DNA of 64,000 nucleotides from an uncultured Clostridia bacterium (GCA_934501535.1 CAKSUM010000012.1:24433-88432); one strand, 5' to 3'; counted from the stretch's first letter, positions 1 through 8,468 are shown. Notes: generated by a model from the letters alone, not told the origin. Translations and numbers: made by a program.

Positions 1-1180
1 CTTGTCGGAGTTTTGAATATATGACTGCCGGACGGCGCATATATCCGTCTCTTGCACGCTCTTTTGACATTACCATATACACGCTTTTTTTGCTGTTTTG
101 AAAGTCCTTATACACGCGGTTTATGTCATTTATCGAGTACACCACCGCCGCCTTCGTATTCGGCAGAGTTTCCTCGATTTCGCGCACCCATTTTTTCGTC
201 ACGTGCGACGGTGACAGCACTATATTCAGACACTTCTCGCCCTTTTGATGTGCCGCCAGTGCGACTGCACCGATCTTCGTCTTTCCCGCTCCGCACTCAG
301 CAATGACAATGCCTGTTTTTGCCCTGTCAAGCCGTCTTTTAAGGCTCTCCGCCACGGCAAGCTGTGCGGGATAGAGCGAATAGCCGACATTCTTTTTTAT
401 ATTTCGGTTAATCAGCTTTATCCGCTCGCAAATATCCTCCTTTGCCGGGTCGAAAAGCGGGTTGAAAATATTTCTGATGCGATTTGCAATCGCGACGCCG
501 TATTCTCTCAGATACTGCGTGACCGATGAGATTTTTCCAAATCCGCCCGGAACGGCTTTCGGTATCGAGATTTTGCCGCTTTTTATGCCGTCATTTATGA
601 CCTTCTCTATATCCTTTTCATCACCTCGCATATTTAGGACATAAGCATCAAACCTCGCACTTGCCGACAAAACCTCAAGCGGTATGAGGATTTTCCTTGC
701 CAAAAGCTCAAAGATGACGTAATCACGAAATTCCGGTATCATCGGAATTGATGTCTTTTTATCAATTTCCGAAAATAACGCGTCCGGATTGTCCTCCTCA
801 CAGAAAATATATGACCTGTGCGGCAATTTCTTTTGTGCCTCCTCGGAAATCCCGCTGTTTGTTCCGATTTCATCGTCCGCTGCCATTAATGTACCCTCGG
901 CATATACGCCATCGTGCGTAATCTGCGTGCGGCACTTTGAATGAACCGTGCTTAAAATGATTGTGTGTCCGTCAATTTCAGCCTCCATACTGATTTTTGC
1001 CCGCATTGCGTCTATCATACCGCGGACACTTTCCGGGTAGCCGCCTATGCGTATCGCCGCAATTTTTCTTTCCTTGCTGCCTTCCTCCTGATAAACCAGC
1101 GTGTCTGCAAAGCATTCTATACGAATACCCCGCTCCGCATCGGTGTATACAACAGGTGCCAGCTCTTTCATCTCTCTCAA
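1..1180 (-). CDS. DEAD/SNF2-like superfamily-2 helicase, C-terminus cut by window edge
   Basis: An open minus-strand frame of about 393 codons runs off the left edge without a stop. Around residue 290 it reads GIVIAECGAGKTKIG, a Walker A (motif I) P-loop, preceded by a Q-motif-like YPAQLAVAESL stretch and followed by VLSPSHVTKKWVREIE, typical of motif Ia in SNF2/DEAH-type helicases. The roughly 290-residue N-terminal region is not recognised. Motifs II-VI would lie outside the window. I chose a TTG start at 1180 because AGGAG lies 7 bases upstream; the in-frame ATG at 1171 would be 16 bases from it. Helicases of this kind are common in clostridial conjugative elements, where they may serve DNA processing, but substrate and role are inferred. 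Confidence 0.8.
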   Translation of the reverse strand, partial: MREMKELAPVVYTDAERGIRIECFADTLVYQEEGSKERKIAAIRIGGYPESVRGMIDAMRAKISMEAEIDGHTIILSTVHSKCRTQITHDGVYAEGTLMAADDEIGTNSGISEEAQKKLPHRSYIFCEEDNPDALFSEIDKKTSIPMIPEFRDYVIFELLARKILIPLEVLSASARFDAYVLNMRGDEKDIEKVINDGIKSGKISIPKAVPGGFGKISSVTQYLREYGVAIANRIRNIFNPLFDPAKEDICERIKLINRNIKKNVGYSLYPAQLAVAESLKRRLDRAKTGIVIAECGAGKTKIGAVALAAHQKGEKCLNIVLSPSHVTKKWVREIEETLPNTKAAVVYSINDINRVYKDFQNSKKSVYMVMSKERARDGYMRRPAVIYSKLRQ

Positions 1181-1282
1181 TTCACATCTCCTGCTTCCTT
1201 TCTTCAGATTTTCTGTTTCCGATTACACCCTCAAGGTAATCACTCCTCTCAAAATTTTTAATCCTGCAAAGATTTTTCGCTG

Positions 1283-1350
1283 AAAAAGAAAAAAGACGGT
1301 TTTCGGGCAGACGTATCCCTAAAGATACATCTTTTCCTAAAAACCGTCTT
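1283..1350 (-). terminator. Intrinsic terminator or attenuator ahead of the helicase gene
   Basis: An 11-base stem (AAGACGGTTTT at 1293-1303 with AAAACCGTCTT at 1340-1350) encloses a second 8-base stem (1310-1317 with 1324-1331). On the minus strand it is followed by a T-rich tract (TTTTTTCTTTTT). It sits between a possible promoter (TGGACA, 17 bases, TAAAAT near 1400) and the helicase start, so it could attenuate that gene as well as end upstream transcription. Confidence 0.7.
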
Positions 1351-1376
1351 AACTGCTTACATTCTTAACTGCTTAC
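1347..1376. repeat. Two tandem copies of a 14-base unit
   Basis: TCTTAACTGCTTAC occurs at 1347-1360 and again at 1363-1376, a 16-base period. The first copy overlaps the foot of the terminator stem. It may be a protein-binding or antitermination site in the helicase leader; function is unknown. Confidence 0.6.
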
Positions 1377-1491
1377 CATCTTTACAAGCCTATTTTACAG
1401 TATTTTTCCGCCCCTGTCCATTAAGGGTGACAAAATTTCATAGTGGATTTTTACTATAACGCAGCCGTTTGAAATTATTTTTTTCGCATTA

Positions 1492-1629
1492 CTATGCATT
1501 TGCTTTTCCCGAGCTTTTAACCTTGCAATCCCTCGCAATTGTTGCAGACTTTGTTTTTTCATAGGTCAGCTGTTTGTGGTTTCCGACTCTGCAATATATG
1601 CAAACATTTGTTTTGTGTTTATCAATCAT
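1492..1629 (-). CDS. 45-residue recombinase-N-terminus-like small protein
   Basis: A short ORF starts at ATG 1629 behind AGGGGTG (spacing about 6) and ends with TAG at 1492. It begins MIDKHKTNVCIYCRVGN, which resembles the start of the serine recombinase catalytic domain (the YCRVS motif carrying the nucleophilic Ser), but Gly replaces the Ser. The remaining 28 residues are lysine-rich and do not look like the rest of a resolvase. It has its own promoter-like sequence. It may be a decayed recombinase remnant or a genuine small protein that reuses the fold start; catalytic activity is unlikely. Confidence 0.45.
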   Translation of the reverse strand: MIDKHKTNVCIYCRVGNHKQLTYEKTKSATIARDCKVKSSGKANA

Positions 1630-1664
1630 AATATTTTTCACCCCTTCTATATTAATTGTTTTTT

Positions 1665-1693
1665 AATATATCACGTTTCACAAGTGTGTGCAA
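1665..1693 (-). promoter_or_regulatory. Sigma-70-type promoter for the 45-residue ORF
   Basis: On the minus strand TTGCAC (1693-1688), 17 bases, then TATATT (1670-1665). The spacing is optimal and the element sits about 35 bases upstream of the start codon at 1629. Confidence 0.5.
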
Positions 1694-1709
1694 ATAAGTT
1701 TTCTGTTTA

Positions 1710-3893
1710 TTATTTCTTTTCTATCGTCGCAAGCCGTTCCGTTTCATTCCACTCAACATTAAAACCCAGTTCCTCGCTCAAAAATCGCAGCGGGACAAGA
1801 GTTTTATCATTGATAAGGCGTGCCGGGACATCCATTGTTTTCGCTGCCCCGTCAACCGTTGCAGTCACATTATCAATCGAAAACTTTACAGAAGTGTTAT
1901 TCCCGGTGACAATTGCTGTTTGCGTGCTGCCGTCCCAATCAACATCAGCACCCATAGTTTCAAATATAAATCTCAGCGGAACGAGAGTCCTGCCCGATTC
2001 GATAACCGGCGGTGTATCAAAGCCGAGTATTTTATTCTTTACCTTTACATATGCTGCGTCCGATGCACCGAATCCGGTTTTTATATTGTCTATATCAAAG
2101 GTCATTTTATATCCGTATTCGTTATAGACAATATTATTCCCCTCAGCATAAAATATGCCCTTATTGTTATTTGTAACTCTCTTTGACAATTGTGCAAAGT
2201 CATCGGGCAGCTTGATTTTTGTAAAATACACCCCATCATTTGAAAAGCCAATATAAACACCATCAGTACAAATCATTTTTGCCGCGTAAATTCCGTTTAA
2301 AATATACACTTTGCTGTTTGCGGGCGTTTCATAATTAACAGGCACATATTCCGACTGCATTTTTATATCTACCGCCTCAATGCTGTCCTTTGAGGTATAG
2401 GTTGCCGTCTCGGCATTTTGTCTGTCATAAGAGGGCAGTATTACAGTATTGCCGTTCGATACAGGTACTTCATTCAAGCTCGGCTCTGCAATCCAGTTTT
2501 CAAAATCAGATAACGAATATATCTGATATTCTTCCTTATCTGTAAGATTGCCTATCTTGGCATAATACTTGCCTCCGCAATATGACATATCACAAACATC
2601 GCCGTCAAAAATATGCTTTTGAATTACATTAAACTGTTCATCAAACAAGAATAATGAACGTCCGTTTTCCAATGCACCGCCGCGCAGCTTAGGCGGCTCA
2701 TATCCTCCGACTCTGGCAAAATAACTGTCTCCGGTCCAATCAATAACCGACAGACCGTTTTCAGTTAAAAACTTATAATTACTTGCGGGAATATCGGAAT
2801 TATAGCAGTTTGTTCCGTCGGCAGTTTTCTGCACTTGATTTGTGTCAAAGTCCATATGCAGATATTCTTTCCCCGTCCACAGATTTTCCGCCGTTTCGGC
2901 TTTGCCTATAACCTGCACATCTCCGCTTACAATCTCGTTTCCGCCGGATACAGCATAGCTTTTGTTCTCATAAATATTTAACGGCAAGTATTCATTTCTG
3001 ATAATGTTTCCTGTTGTATTGAAATTTATAGCTTCAAAATCATAACCGTTGCTGCTGCAAAACGCTTTATTGAACGGTGCAAAACAGTAAATACCACCGG
3101 GTGTCTGTTGCATAACCTTATCTCCGAGCATTTTCGGCATATTAAGCTCGTGCCTTTCCCACACAGGATTAGAAAGAGTTATCGAATATGCCGTCACCGC
3201 ATTGTTTTCATCATAATAGAGTATGTATTCATCATTGACACAAGCAAATAGCAGCAGCTTCTTATCCGTATTATTCTTATTCGGGATTTCGGGAAGTGCA
3301 CTCCAATCCGTCAAATCCGAAGAATACAATATATTTGATACAAGCCCCTGTGCAAAGTATATTCCGTTTTTATAATATACTTCGGGACTAAACGTGTATG
3401 ACAGCTTTGACGAATCAGCCGCCTGTCCAAAGTTTATTTCTTCAAAATCCTCAAAATTGCTTGTAAGTCCGGTTACTCCGGCAGCGGCACCGCCCGGAGC
3501 ATTGTCACTTACTTTCTTCACAATGTATTTTCCATTTACATAGCGAAAGTCATTTCCCGCATCAAATTCACAAGAGCTTTTCTCCCAAGCAGTTCCGTCC
3601 GCCGATTTGTATACATTTCCACCTGTAATGAATACAAAGCTGCTGCCGTCCCAAATGACATTTTCAATATCCGTATAGCATACATTTTTTATTTCCTGCC
3701 AATTCTGCAAATCGGGCGATACGCATATCATACCGGCTGTACCCACAAGCACATATGTGTTTCCATTATATGCACACGATGTCGCTTTTGAATACTCTAT
3801 CCTTTCTGTTGTATATAATATATCTGCCGCATTTGCACATATGTTAAACAGCATACATAATACCGCAATCAGGCATATGCTTATTTTCTTCAT
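1710..3893 (-). CDS. Secreted protein with C-terminal stalk (copper amine oxidase N-like) domain
   Basis: The 727-residue product begins with a signal peptide (MKKISICLIAVLCMLF...ANA, about 22 residues). Residues about 25-600 form an unrecognised, Trp-, Tyr- and Gly-rich region with repeated short beta motifs (for example NWQEI, IWDGSSFVFI, DWSALPEI) reminiscent of a beta-propeller. The C-terminus has two TLVPLRF...VDW/VEW motifs (about residues 636-662 and 698-724), the hallmark of the stalk domain widespread in clostridial surface proteins. Despite the Pfam name there is no sign of oxidase activity. The RBS GAGGAG lies 7 bases before the ATG. It follows the SLH gene across a strong hairpin. 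Likely exported and surface-associated; ligand unknown. Confidence 0.75.
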   Translation of the reverse strand: MKKISICLIAVLCMLFNICANAADILYTTERIEYSKATSCAYNGNTYVLVGTAGMICVSPDLQNWQEIKNVCYTDIENVIWDGSSFVFITGGNVYKSADGTAWEKSSCEFDAGNDFRYVNGKYIVKKVSDNAPGGAAAGVTGLTSNFEDFEEINFGQAADSSKLSYTFSPEVYYKNGIYFAQGLVSNILYSSDLTDWSALPEIPNKNNTDKKLLLFACVNDEYILYYDENNAVTAYSITLSNPVWERHELNMPKMLGDKVMQQTPGGIYCFAPFNKAFCSSNGYDFEAINFNTTGNIIRNEYLPLNIYENKSYAVSGGNEIVSGDVQVIGKAETAENLWTGKEYLHMDFDTNQVQKTADGTNCYNSDIPASNYKFLTENGLSVIDWTGDSYFARVGGYEPPKLRGGALENGRSLFLFDEQFNVIQKHIFDGDVCDMSYCGGKYYAKIGNLTDKEEYQIYSLSDFENWIAEPSLNEVPVSNGNTVILPSYDRQNAETATYTSKDSIEAVDIKMQSEYVPVNYETPANSKVYILNGIYAAKMICTDGVYIGFSNDGVYFTKIKLPDDFAQLSKRVTNNNKGIFYAEGNNIVYNEYGYKMTFDIDNIKTGFGASDAAYVKVKNKILGFDTPPVIESGRTLVPLRFIFETMGADVDWDGSTQTAIVTGNNTSVKFSIDNVTATVDGAAKTMDVPARLINDKTLVPLRFLSEELGFNVEWNETERLATIEKK

Positions 3894-3918
3894 AGATAAC
3901 TCCTCGAATTTATATTTT

Positions 3919-3955
3919 CTATCTCAAATAGGAGTTATTCCCCTATTTGAGATAG
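3919..3955 (-). terminator. 14-base-stem hairpin between SLH and stalk genes
   Basis: CTATCTCAAATAGG (3919-3932) pairs perfectly with CCTATTTGAGATAG (3942-3955). It starts 12 bases after the SLH gene stop. The downstream T-run on the minus strand is weak, so it may be a terminator, a processing signal or a 3' stabiliser. Confidence 0.55.
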
Positions 3956-3966
3956 ATTAAATATTA

Positions 3967-5244
3967 TCAGAACATATTCTGTTGTTTTGCCTCATAGATA
4001 ATCTTTGCCATATCGCCGCGTGTGAATAAATCCATTTTTTCCGCCTGCTCAGATGTAATAAGACCTCTTTCCACAAAGGTATCTATCGCAGTCTGCCAGT
4101 CGGGATTTTCGCCCATATTGCGCAGTATTAGCGTTGCAAACTGGCTTGCAGTAATTGTATCATTCGGCGCAAACATATTATCGCCCACGCCCGAGGCTAT
4201 GCCTTTGTCCTTTGCGATATTCGCATATTTAGCGCCCCAATTGTCGCTTTGAATATCCGCAAAATATGACGTGTCGGAAGTTTGTGCATCTTCATATCCC
4301 ATTGCGCGCACAAGTATTGCTGTCGCCTCTATTCTTGTAAGCGGCTTTAACAAATCAAGTCCTTTTTCGTTGCCTTTTAGCAAGCCTTCTGCTTTGAGGT
4401 TTTCCGCCTCGGTCGCATATGTGGGTTTTGTTGCTAATACTGACATTGCTAAATCCTGCGAATACACAGAGCTTTTAATTTCTGCATCGTTAAAAGCACT
4501 CAGCAATTCATTTGCTTTATATAATACATATGACTTTATATTCGGTAAAATATTATCGTTATTGTCATATAACTTTACTAAATACTCATTCGATGCACAT
4601 TTGATATACAGCACCGTCAAATATCCTAAACCAAAAATTTTTATATCTTGAACTTCCGTCTCTCCTTTTGCAGCTATATCATCTCTTAGCTGCCTGCTGC
4701 TGATATAACTAAATATATTATCGTCTGCAATACCAACATACTTAGTCAGCATCTCGGCATCGTTTATAGCCTGTCCCTCAGCCGAAAAAAACGCTGTGCC
4801 GTATTCATTTTTATTTCTTCGCACTTTAAATACATTATTTTTGCTCAGTAAATATGAAATGCTGTTTTCTTCAGAATACTGCATTAAATACTTATTCGTA
4901 TTAATAGCACTTATCAACAGCCCTTTGTCTGTATTCAATGCATATCCCTCTCTTATTTGTTCCTCAATATATTCATCATCACCAAGCTTTAAACCCATTT
5001 TCATTTTAGCATAATTAGGGTATCCCATAATATCATTTACACGTTCTTGTAAATACACTTCATTCGTTTCCAATATCTTTTCTCTTACTTCTTTGTTGGT
5101 ATCACTATTCAAATATATTTTATCCAAGCATACATCTAACCCGTCTATATGCGTATCATTTTCAGCCGATAAAACATCCACCGATGTGGTTAGGCCGCCA
5201 ATCAGCATTAATAACGAAATGCACATTAATAATAGTTTTTTCAT
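3967..5244 (-). CDS. Secreted S-layer homology (SLH) domain protein
   Basis: The 425-residue product has a signal peptide (first about 27 residues). About residues 30-285 are unrecognised and lysine- and asparagine-rich. Residues about 295-425 contain SLH-type repeats: LTRIEATAILVRAMGYED, followed by SYFADIQSDNWGAKYANIA and DKGIASGVGDNMFAPNDT, then TASQFATLILRNMG and FTRGDMAKIIYEA. SLH domains bind pyruvylated secondary cell-wall polymers in Gram-positives, so the protein is probably anchored to the wall. RBS AAAGGG precedes the ATG by 8 bases. The upstream membrane-protein gene ends 12 bases before its start, so the two may be cotranscribed. Confidence 0.8.
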   Translation of the reverse strand: MKKLLLMCISLLMLIGGLTTSVDVLSAENDTHIDGLDVCLDKIYLNSDTNKEVREKILETNEVYLQERVNDIMGYPNYAKMKMGLKLGDDEYIEEQIREGYALNTDKGLLISAINTNKYLMQYSEENSISYLLSKNNVFKVRRNKNEYGTAFFSAEGQAINDAEMLTKYVGIADDNIFSYISSRQLRDDIAAKGETEVQDIKIFGLGYLTVLYIKCASNEYLVKLYDNNDNILPNIKSYVLYKANELLSAFNDAEIKSSVYSQDLAMSVLATKPTYATEAENLKAEGLLKGNEKGLDLLKPLTRIEATAILVRAMGYEDAQTSDTSYFADIQSDNWGAKYANIAKDKGIASGVGDNMFAPNDTITASQFATLILRNMGENPDWQTAIDTFVERGLITSEQAEKMDLFTRGDMAKIIYEAKQQNMF

Positions 5245-5256
5245 AATAAGTTCCCT

Positions 5257-5865
5257 TTACATTACTAATTTATTTAACTTTTGCCTTAATTCTTTTTCGT
5301 CATTGTTTATTTTATCTATCATTATTTGCTGTTCCGGATATTCAGCTTCTGTCAAGTCATAAAATACTATTTTTAATTCTATAAAACCACGGTATTTTGT
5401 TTTAATTTCTAAATATTCATCCAAGTCACGTTTTGAAATATATCCACCGGAAGATAGGGTCATAATTATTTCAAACGAATAAAACGGACCTGTTTTAAAA
5501 TTATTTAACACTTTGCTTTCGGACGTCAGAGCATTTCCGTCAATTTTGGGAAGAATATATTTTGAGACCGCATCTCTTTTATTTAAAAAATCCATATTTA
5601 GCAAACACTCTTCGTATGTTCTTTTTAATAATATTTCTGCCGTATCCTTTGAATTCTTATCCTTTACCAGCTGTCTGAAATCAATATAATAAAAAGTTAT
5701 ACAATACAAAATAATTACTACTGTCGTGTTAAATATTACACTAAATATATCAATATTTATATTATTAATAGAAAGCCCCAGTATTCCCGCAAAGTTTATG
5801 TAATCTAATAATAAATATATAATAAATAGTGCAATTGATAAGAAAACACTATGTTTCATTTTCAT
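5257..5865 (-). CDS. Predicted membrane protein, two N-terminal TM segments
   Basis: The roughly 202-residue product opens with two hydrophobic segments (about residues 5-25 and 38-62), followed by a charged soluble domain of about 135 residues rich in Lys, Glu and Tyr. I do not recognise a family. The start is uncertain: TTG 5868, ATG 5865 and ATG 5859 are all in frame behind GAAGGA. It lies in a run of small AT-rich genes downstream of the orphan Rhs cassette, where immunity proteins for cell-contact toxins commonly accumulate, so an immunity role is possible but not shown. Confidence 0.6.
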   Translation of the reverse strand: MKMKHSVFLSIALFIIYLLLDYINFAGILGLSINNINIDIFSVIFNTTVVIILYCITFYYIDFRQLVKDKNSKDTAEILLKRTYEECLLNMDFLNKRDAVSKYILPKIDGNALTSESKVLNNFKTGPFYSFEIIMTLSSGGYISKRDLDEYLEIKTKYRGFIELKIVFYDLTEAEYPEQQIMIDKINNDEKELRQKLNKLVM

Positions 5866-5936
5866 CAAATATCATTCCTTCTCTATAATGTTTAGTTCTT
5901 ATAATGAATGCGATTACACCACTTTTAGTATTCACC

Positions 5937-6452
5937 TCAACAAACTACAATAATATTTGGATTTTCTTCTTGAATATATTTTATGGCATCTTTGTCATAA
6001 ACGGACGAGCATAATATTTGTTTTTTAAATTCTTGTGCAAACCACAAATCACCTTTTTTATATGCCTTAATTTCATCATTCACTTGCTTTAAGAAAAAGG
6101 CTGTATACAGAAAATCCCCGCTTTTATCTTTTAATTCGTAAAATCCTCTGTATTTGCCGCCTGCACTATATGACTTTATAACTTTTATTCCTTTTATGTC
6201 ACCTATGTTATAGTATTTCTTCTTTACTCCCCGGTAACATATTTGTTTATCGTCAATATAAACTCCAATGCTCTTATCATATTTAACGAATACTGCTGTT
6301 ATTAATGTTAATATTGATAATATGCCAATAGCAGCCGCATTCCCGCCTCTCGTCATTACGGCAAACACTAAAACACATGCTATAATATAAGTAAAAACCA
6401 GATATGGGGTTACTGATATATGTTTCTTATGTAAAAAATACATATTTTTCAT
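5937..6452 (-). CDS. Small membrane protein with a PH-like soluble tail
   Basis: From ATG 6452 the product is 171 residues. Two hydrophobic segments (about residues 15-55) precede a tail with the pattern IGVYIDDKQICYRGVKKKYYN followed by NIGDIKGIKVIKSY, typical of bacterial PH-like membrane-associated domains. I chose 6452 because AGAGGA lies 6 bases upstream and overlaps the stop of the preceding gene; a longer frame to 6524 would overlap that gene by 71 bases. It may be an immunity protein of the Rhs-associated cluster; no direct evidence. Confidence 0.6.
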   Translation of the reverse strand: MKNMYFLHKKHISVTPYLVFTYIIACVLVFAVMTRGGNAAAIGILSILTLITAVFVKYDKSIGVYIDDKQICYRGVKKKYYNIGDIKGIKVIKSYSAGGKYRGFYELKDKSGDFLYTAFFLKQVNDEIKAYKKGDLWFAQEFKKQILCSSVYDKDAIKYIQEENPNIIVVC

Positions 6453-6453
6453 T

Positions 6454-7125
6454 TCATATCCTCTTAAACGCCTGCATATTATTTTTTTGATTTTCAGACA
6501 ACCGGCATTGAAAAAAAGCATCATCCTTCTCGCGCACTTTTTTTAAAAATGTTTTTTCTTCTGTGATAATCTTTTCCATTTTAGCAGCGTATTCCTCGCC
6601 CAGACCGCATTCCATATTACGTTTATATGCACATTCGCTCTGCTCAATACGATTCTTCATACATTCTTCTGCCATAGCATAATCACCCATCATTAAAGCT
6701 ACCGACAGTTTAGCATCCTCGCTTATAAATTTCATATTTCCGGATTTAATTTCGTTATAAATAGACTTACACGAATTCATTTCTTCGAAGAAAGGGAAAA
6801 GATATTTTTCAACATCTTCCAGCATATCAGATATCGCACGTTGCATATCGTTCTTATTTCTTTCATACTCATACCACGAATAGTTATCAAAAAAGTTTTT
6901 TATGTGATCTGTACCACAGGTATCTTTTGTAATCAAGTACCCATTTGTCAGCGGTAAAACCACAAACTCTATAGTTGCATTATTACCGCCGATAGAACGG
7001 TGCAGTGAGCAGCTTTGAAAAACATCATTTATTATTCTGTAATAATTATTTTTGCAAATTTTAAAGCCGAGTTCTTTGAAGGCAGACTTGGTAATTGCTT
7101 TATATGTTTTAATAAATATATCCAT
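6454..7125 (-). CDS. DUF4304-like protein
   Basis: The 223-residue soluble protein has an N-terminal arrangement (FKELGFKICKNNYYRI, then FQSCSLHRSIGGNNATIEFVV) that resembles DUF4304 proteins, which often occur beside polymorphic toxin genes. The C-terminal half is helical and charged, with many Lys and Glu. RBS AAGAGG lies 7 bases before the ATG. The next gene starts almost at its stop, so they are probably cotranscribed. Its place in the Rhs-downstream gene array suggests an immunity or toxin-neutralising role; this is inference. Confidence 0.55.
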   Translation of the reverse strand: MDIFIKTYKAITKSAFKELGFKICKNNYYRIINDVFQSCSLHRSIGGNNATIEFVVLPLTNGYLITKDTCGTDHIKNFFDNYSWYEYERNKNDMQRAISDMLEDVEKYLFPFFEEMNSCKSIYNEIKSGNMKFISEDAKLSVALMMGDYAMAEECMKNRIEQSECAYKRNMECGLGEEYAAKMEKIITEEKTFLKKVREKDDAFFQCRLSENQKNNMQAFKRI

Positions 7126-7172
7126 TTATTATCCTCTTTTCAGCGTCAATATACCGGCATCAAGTCCATACT

Positions 7173-7763
7173 TCATTCCTCTCTTAATTTGATGTTTCCG
7201 TCATAGCCGTGGACAGCAATTTGCGAAAGAACTTTTTCCTTATCTTTCGCATAAATCACATAGTTCATATGATGATGTGCCTCAATTATTATTTTTTGCT
7301 CCGGAATTATCAAATAAAACTCAGACAGCCCCATAAATCCTGCCACACTAAATCTATCACACCAATTTATTATTTCTTTCTTTGTCATCATTATTGATTT
7401 TGAAGTATTAATCTTTAGTCCCAATTTTTTAAATAGTCGACGGTATTCATCATATACATCCCTACTCACATCATCGTCATTTGTTCGTATCTTATATGCT
7501 TTCGGGAATATTGATGATAAATATACATATTTAAAATCTAAATCATCAACAAATCGTCTGAAGAATCCCACCATATAAGCCGCATCAAAGAAAAAATCAA
7601 TATATGACGGTGTTTGATTTTCACTTTTTTCGCCCCAATGCACAACTAAGTGATCCCAGTTGTTTTTGTGATATATTGACACTGCATTTTTGTCATTTAT
7701 TATATCCCTCATTTTGTTATCTGTCAAAATTTTATCCATACCTGCTTTAGCAACTATTCTCAT
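7173..7763 (-). CDS. Putative cognate immunity protein of the orphan Rhs toxin
   Basis: The 196-residue cytosolic protein has no family I recognise. It begins only 17 bases after the frame-corrected stop of the orphan Rhs toxin cassette, with GGAG and an AT-rich spacer before its ATG; a gene immediately downstream of a polymorphic toxin is usually its immunity gene. Visible features are an aromatic- and Asp-rich middle (YIDFFFDAAYMVGFFRRFVD) and a histidine cluster near the C-terminus (IIIEAHHHMNYVIYA). Base composition is AT-rich like its neighbours and unlike the GC-richer pilus genes, consistent with cassette transfer. Confidence 0.5.
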   Translation of the reverse strand: MRIVAKAGMDKILTDNKMRDIINDKNAVSIYHKNNWDHLVVHWGEKSENQTPSYIDFFFDAAYMVGFFRRFVDDLDFKYVYLSSIFPKAYKIRTNDDDVSRDVYDEYRRLFKKLGLKINTSKSIMMTKKEIINWCDRFSVAGFMGLSEFYLIIPEQKIIIEAHHHMNYVIYAKDKEKVLSQIAVHGYDGNIKLREE

Positions 7764-7802
7764 AAAATATATCTCCGTTTCATCTTATTGTCCCATCAGC
7801 AT

Positions 7803-8399
7803 TTACATTAATATAATCACCATTTTTTCCACTTGGCGAGGCATCCCAATGTCCATCTTTATGCAAAGTATCTTTTCTAAAATTCCATTTTGTCTTTTTA
7901 TGCGTGTATGAGCCATCCTTATTTTTTTAAATTCATCTGAATGAGTATCAGGAGTTTTAATCTTATCTCCATTTTTTAACTTTGATGGCGGAGTTGGTGC
8001 TTTTGCTTTGCCCTTTGCGTATATAATACTATTTCTAATGGTATTACCTAAATTAACTGCCTCAGTAAATGCCCTAATAAAAGCTTTGCTGGCTAAATAT
8101 CCAAGTACCACAACGCCTGTGCCAATTAACGTTAGCATTTCTCCGGTAATTGCTATCCCTGCTATCATAGCAACTTCACCGTTTAGATCTACATACAATG
8201 CTGGGTTTTGATTCCCATATACATACCAATTATATCCGTCCTCAGCCGGGTCTTGCTGTGTAAATCTGCCTGTTGTCGGGTCATAATAGCGTGCACGAAG
8301 ATAGTAAAGTCCCGTATTTTCATCATAATTTAATCCCAAAAGTTTTTGCATATAATAATTTTCTTTTGCAAAATCGCCAAAATATGTTTCTTTTTGCAC
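7803..8399 (-). CDS. Orphan Rhs core plus toxin C-terminus, frameshifted
   Basis: The frame (198 codons from GTG 8399) encodes a copy of the lysozyme-toxin tail (TYFGDFAKENYYMQKLLGLN) fused to an Rhs core (GLYYLRARYYDPTTGRFTQQ, ending YVDLNGE), then a hydrophobic linker and a toxin tail. After DTHSDEFKK the frame is lost at an A7 tract (about 7923-7931): a -1 shift restores KKNKDGSYTHKKTKWNF and a HWDASPSGKNGDYINVNADG ending that stops at TGA 7780, as in polymorphic-toxin C-termini. The A-AAA-AAA context is a classic slippery site, so this is either a pseudogene, a phase-variable gene or one decoded by slippage. It has no signal peptide or full Rhs shell, so it is a silent cassette that could recombine onto the main Rhs gene. 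Confidence 0.7.
   Translation of the reverse strand: MQKETYFGDFAKENYYMQKLLGLNYDENTGLYYLRARYYDPTTGRFTQQDPAEDGYNWYVYGNQNPALYVDLNGEVAMIAGIAITGEMLTLIGTGVVVLGYLASKAFIRAFTEAVNLGNTIRNSIIYAKGKAKAPTPPSKLKNGDKIKTPDTHSDEFKKIRMAHTRIKRQNGILEKILCIKMDIGMPRQVEKMVIILM
8205..8396. repeat. Copy of Rhs core and toxin-tail DNA from the 10-15 kb Rhs gene
   Basis: Two pieces of the large Rhs gene are repeated here. The core (about 8205-8325) nearly matches 10676-10802, and the tail (about 8331-8396) matches 10086-10150 except for a missing codon (YYY to YY). In the parent these pieces are about 530 bases apart and in the opposite order; here they are fused at LLGLN-YDENTG. Homologous segments like this allow toxin-tail exchange. 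Confidence 0.75.
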
Positions 8400-8457
8400 T
8401 AATATCTATATTGACATTATGCAGGGCTGCTCCTAAATCACCATTCATATTATTCAT
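8400..8457 (-). pseudogene. Remnant of a coding fragment ahead of the orphan Rhs cassette
   Basis: A frame from ATG 8457 reads MNNMNGDLGAALHNVNIDIS and then runs out of frame into the Rhs-tail repeat, ending at a TGA about 45 codons later. There is no RBS. It looks like the end of another displaced gene, perhaps the terminus of a lost toxin. Confidence 0.3.
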
Positions 8458-8468
8458 TTAAGAAAATT

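Noticed and set aside
1290..1350. Possible riboswitch in the helicase leader
   Set aside because: The fold is a simple hairpin with a T-run; no conserved aptamer core was recognised, so it is called a terminator or attenuator.
1347..1376. Possible CRISPR array
   Set aside because: Only two 14-base units with a 2-base spacer; no spacers, no cas genes.
1576..2127. A 183-residue plus-strand ORF
   Set aside because: It lies fully inside the minus-strand stalk-domain gene, has no RBS and its sequence reads like an antisense shadow.
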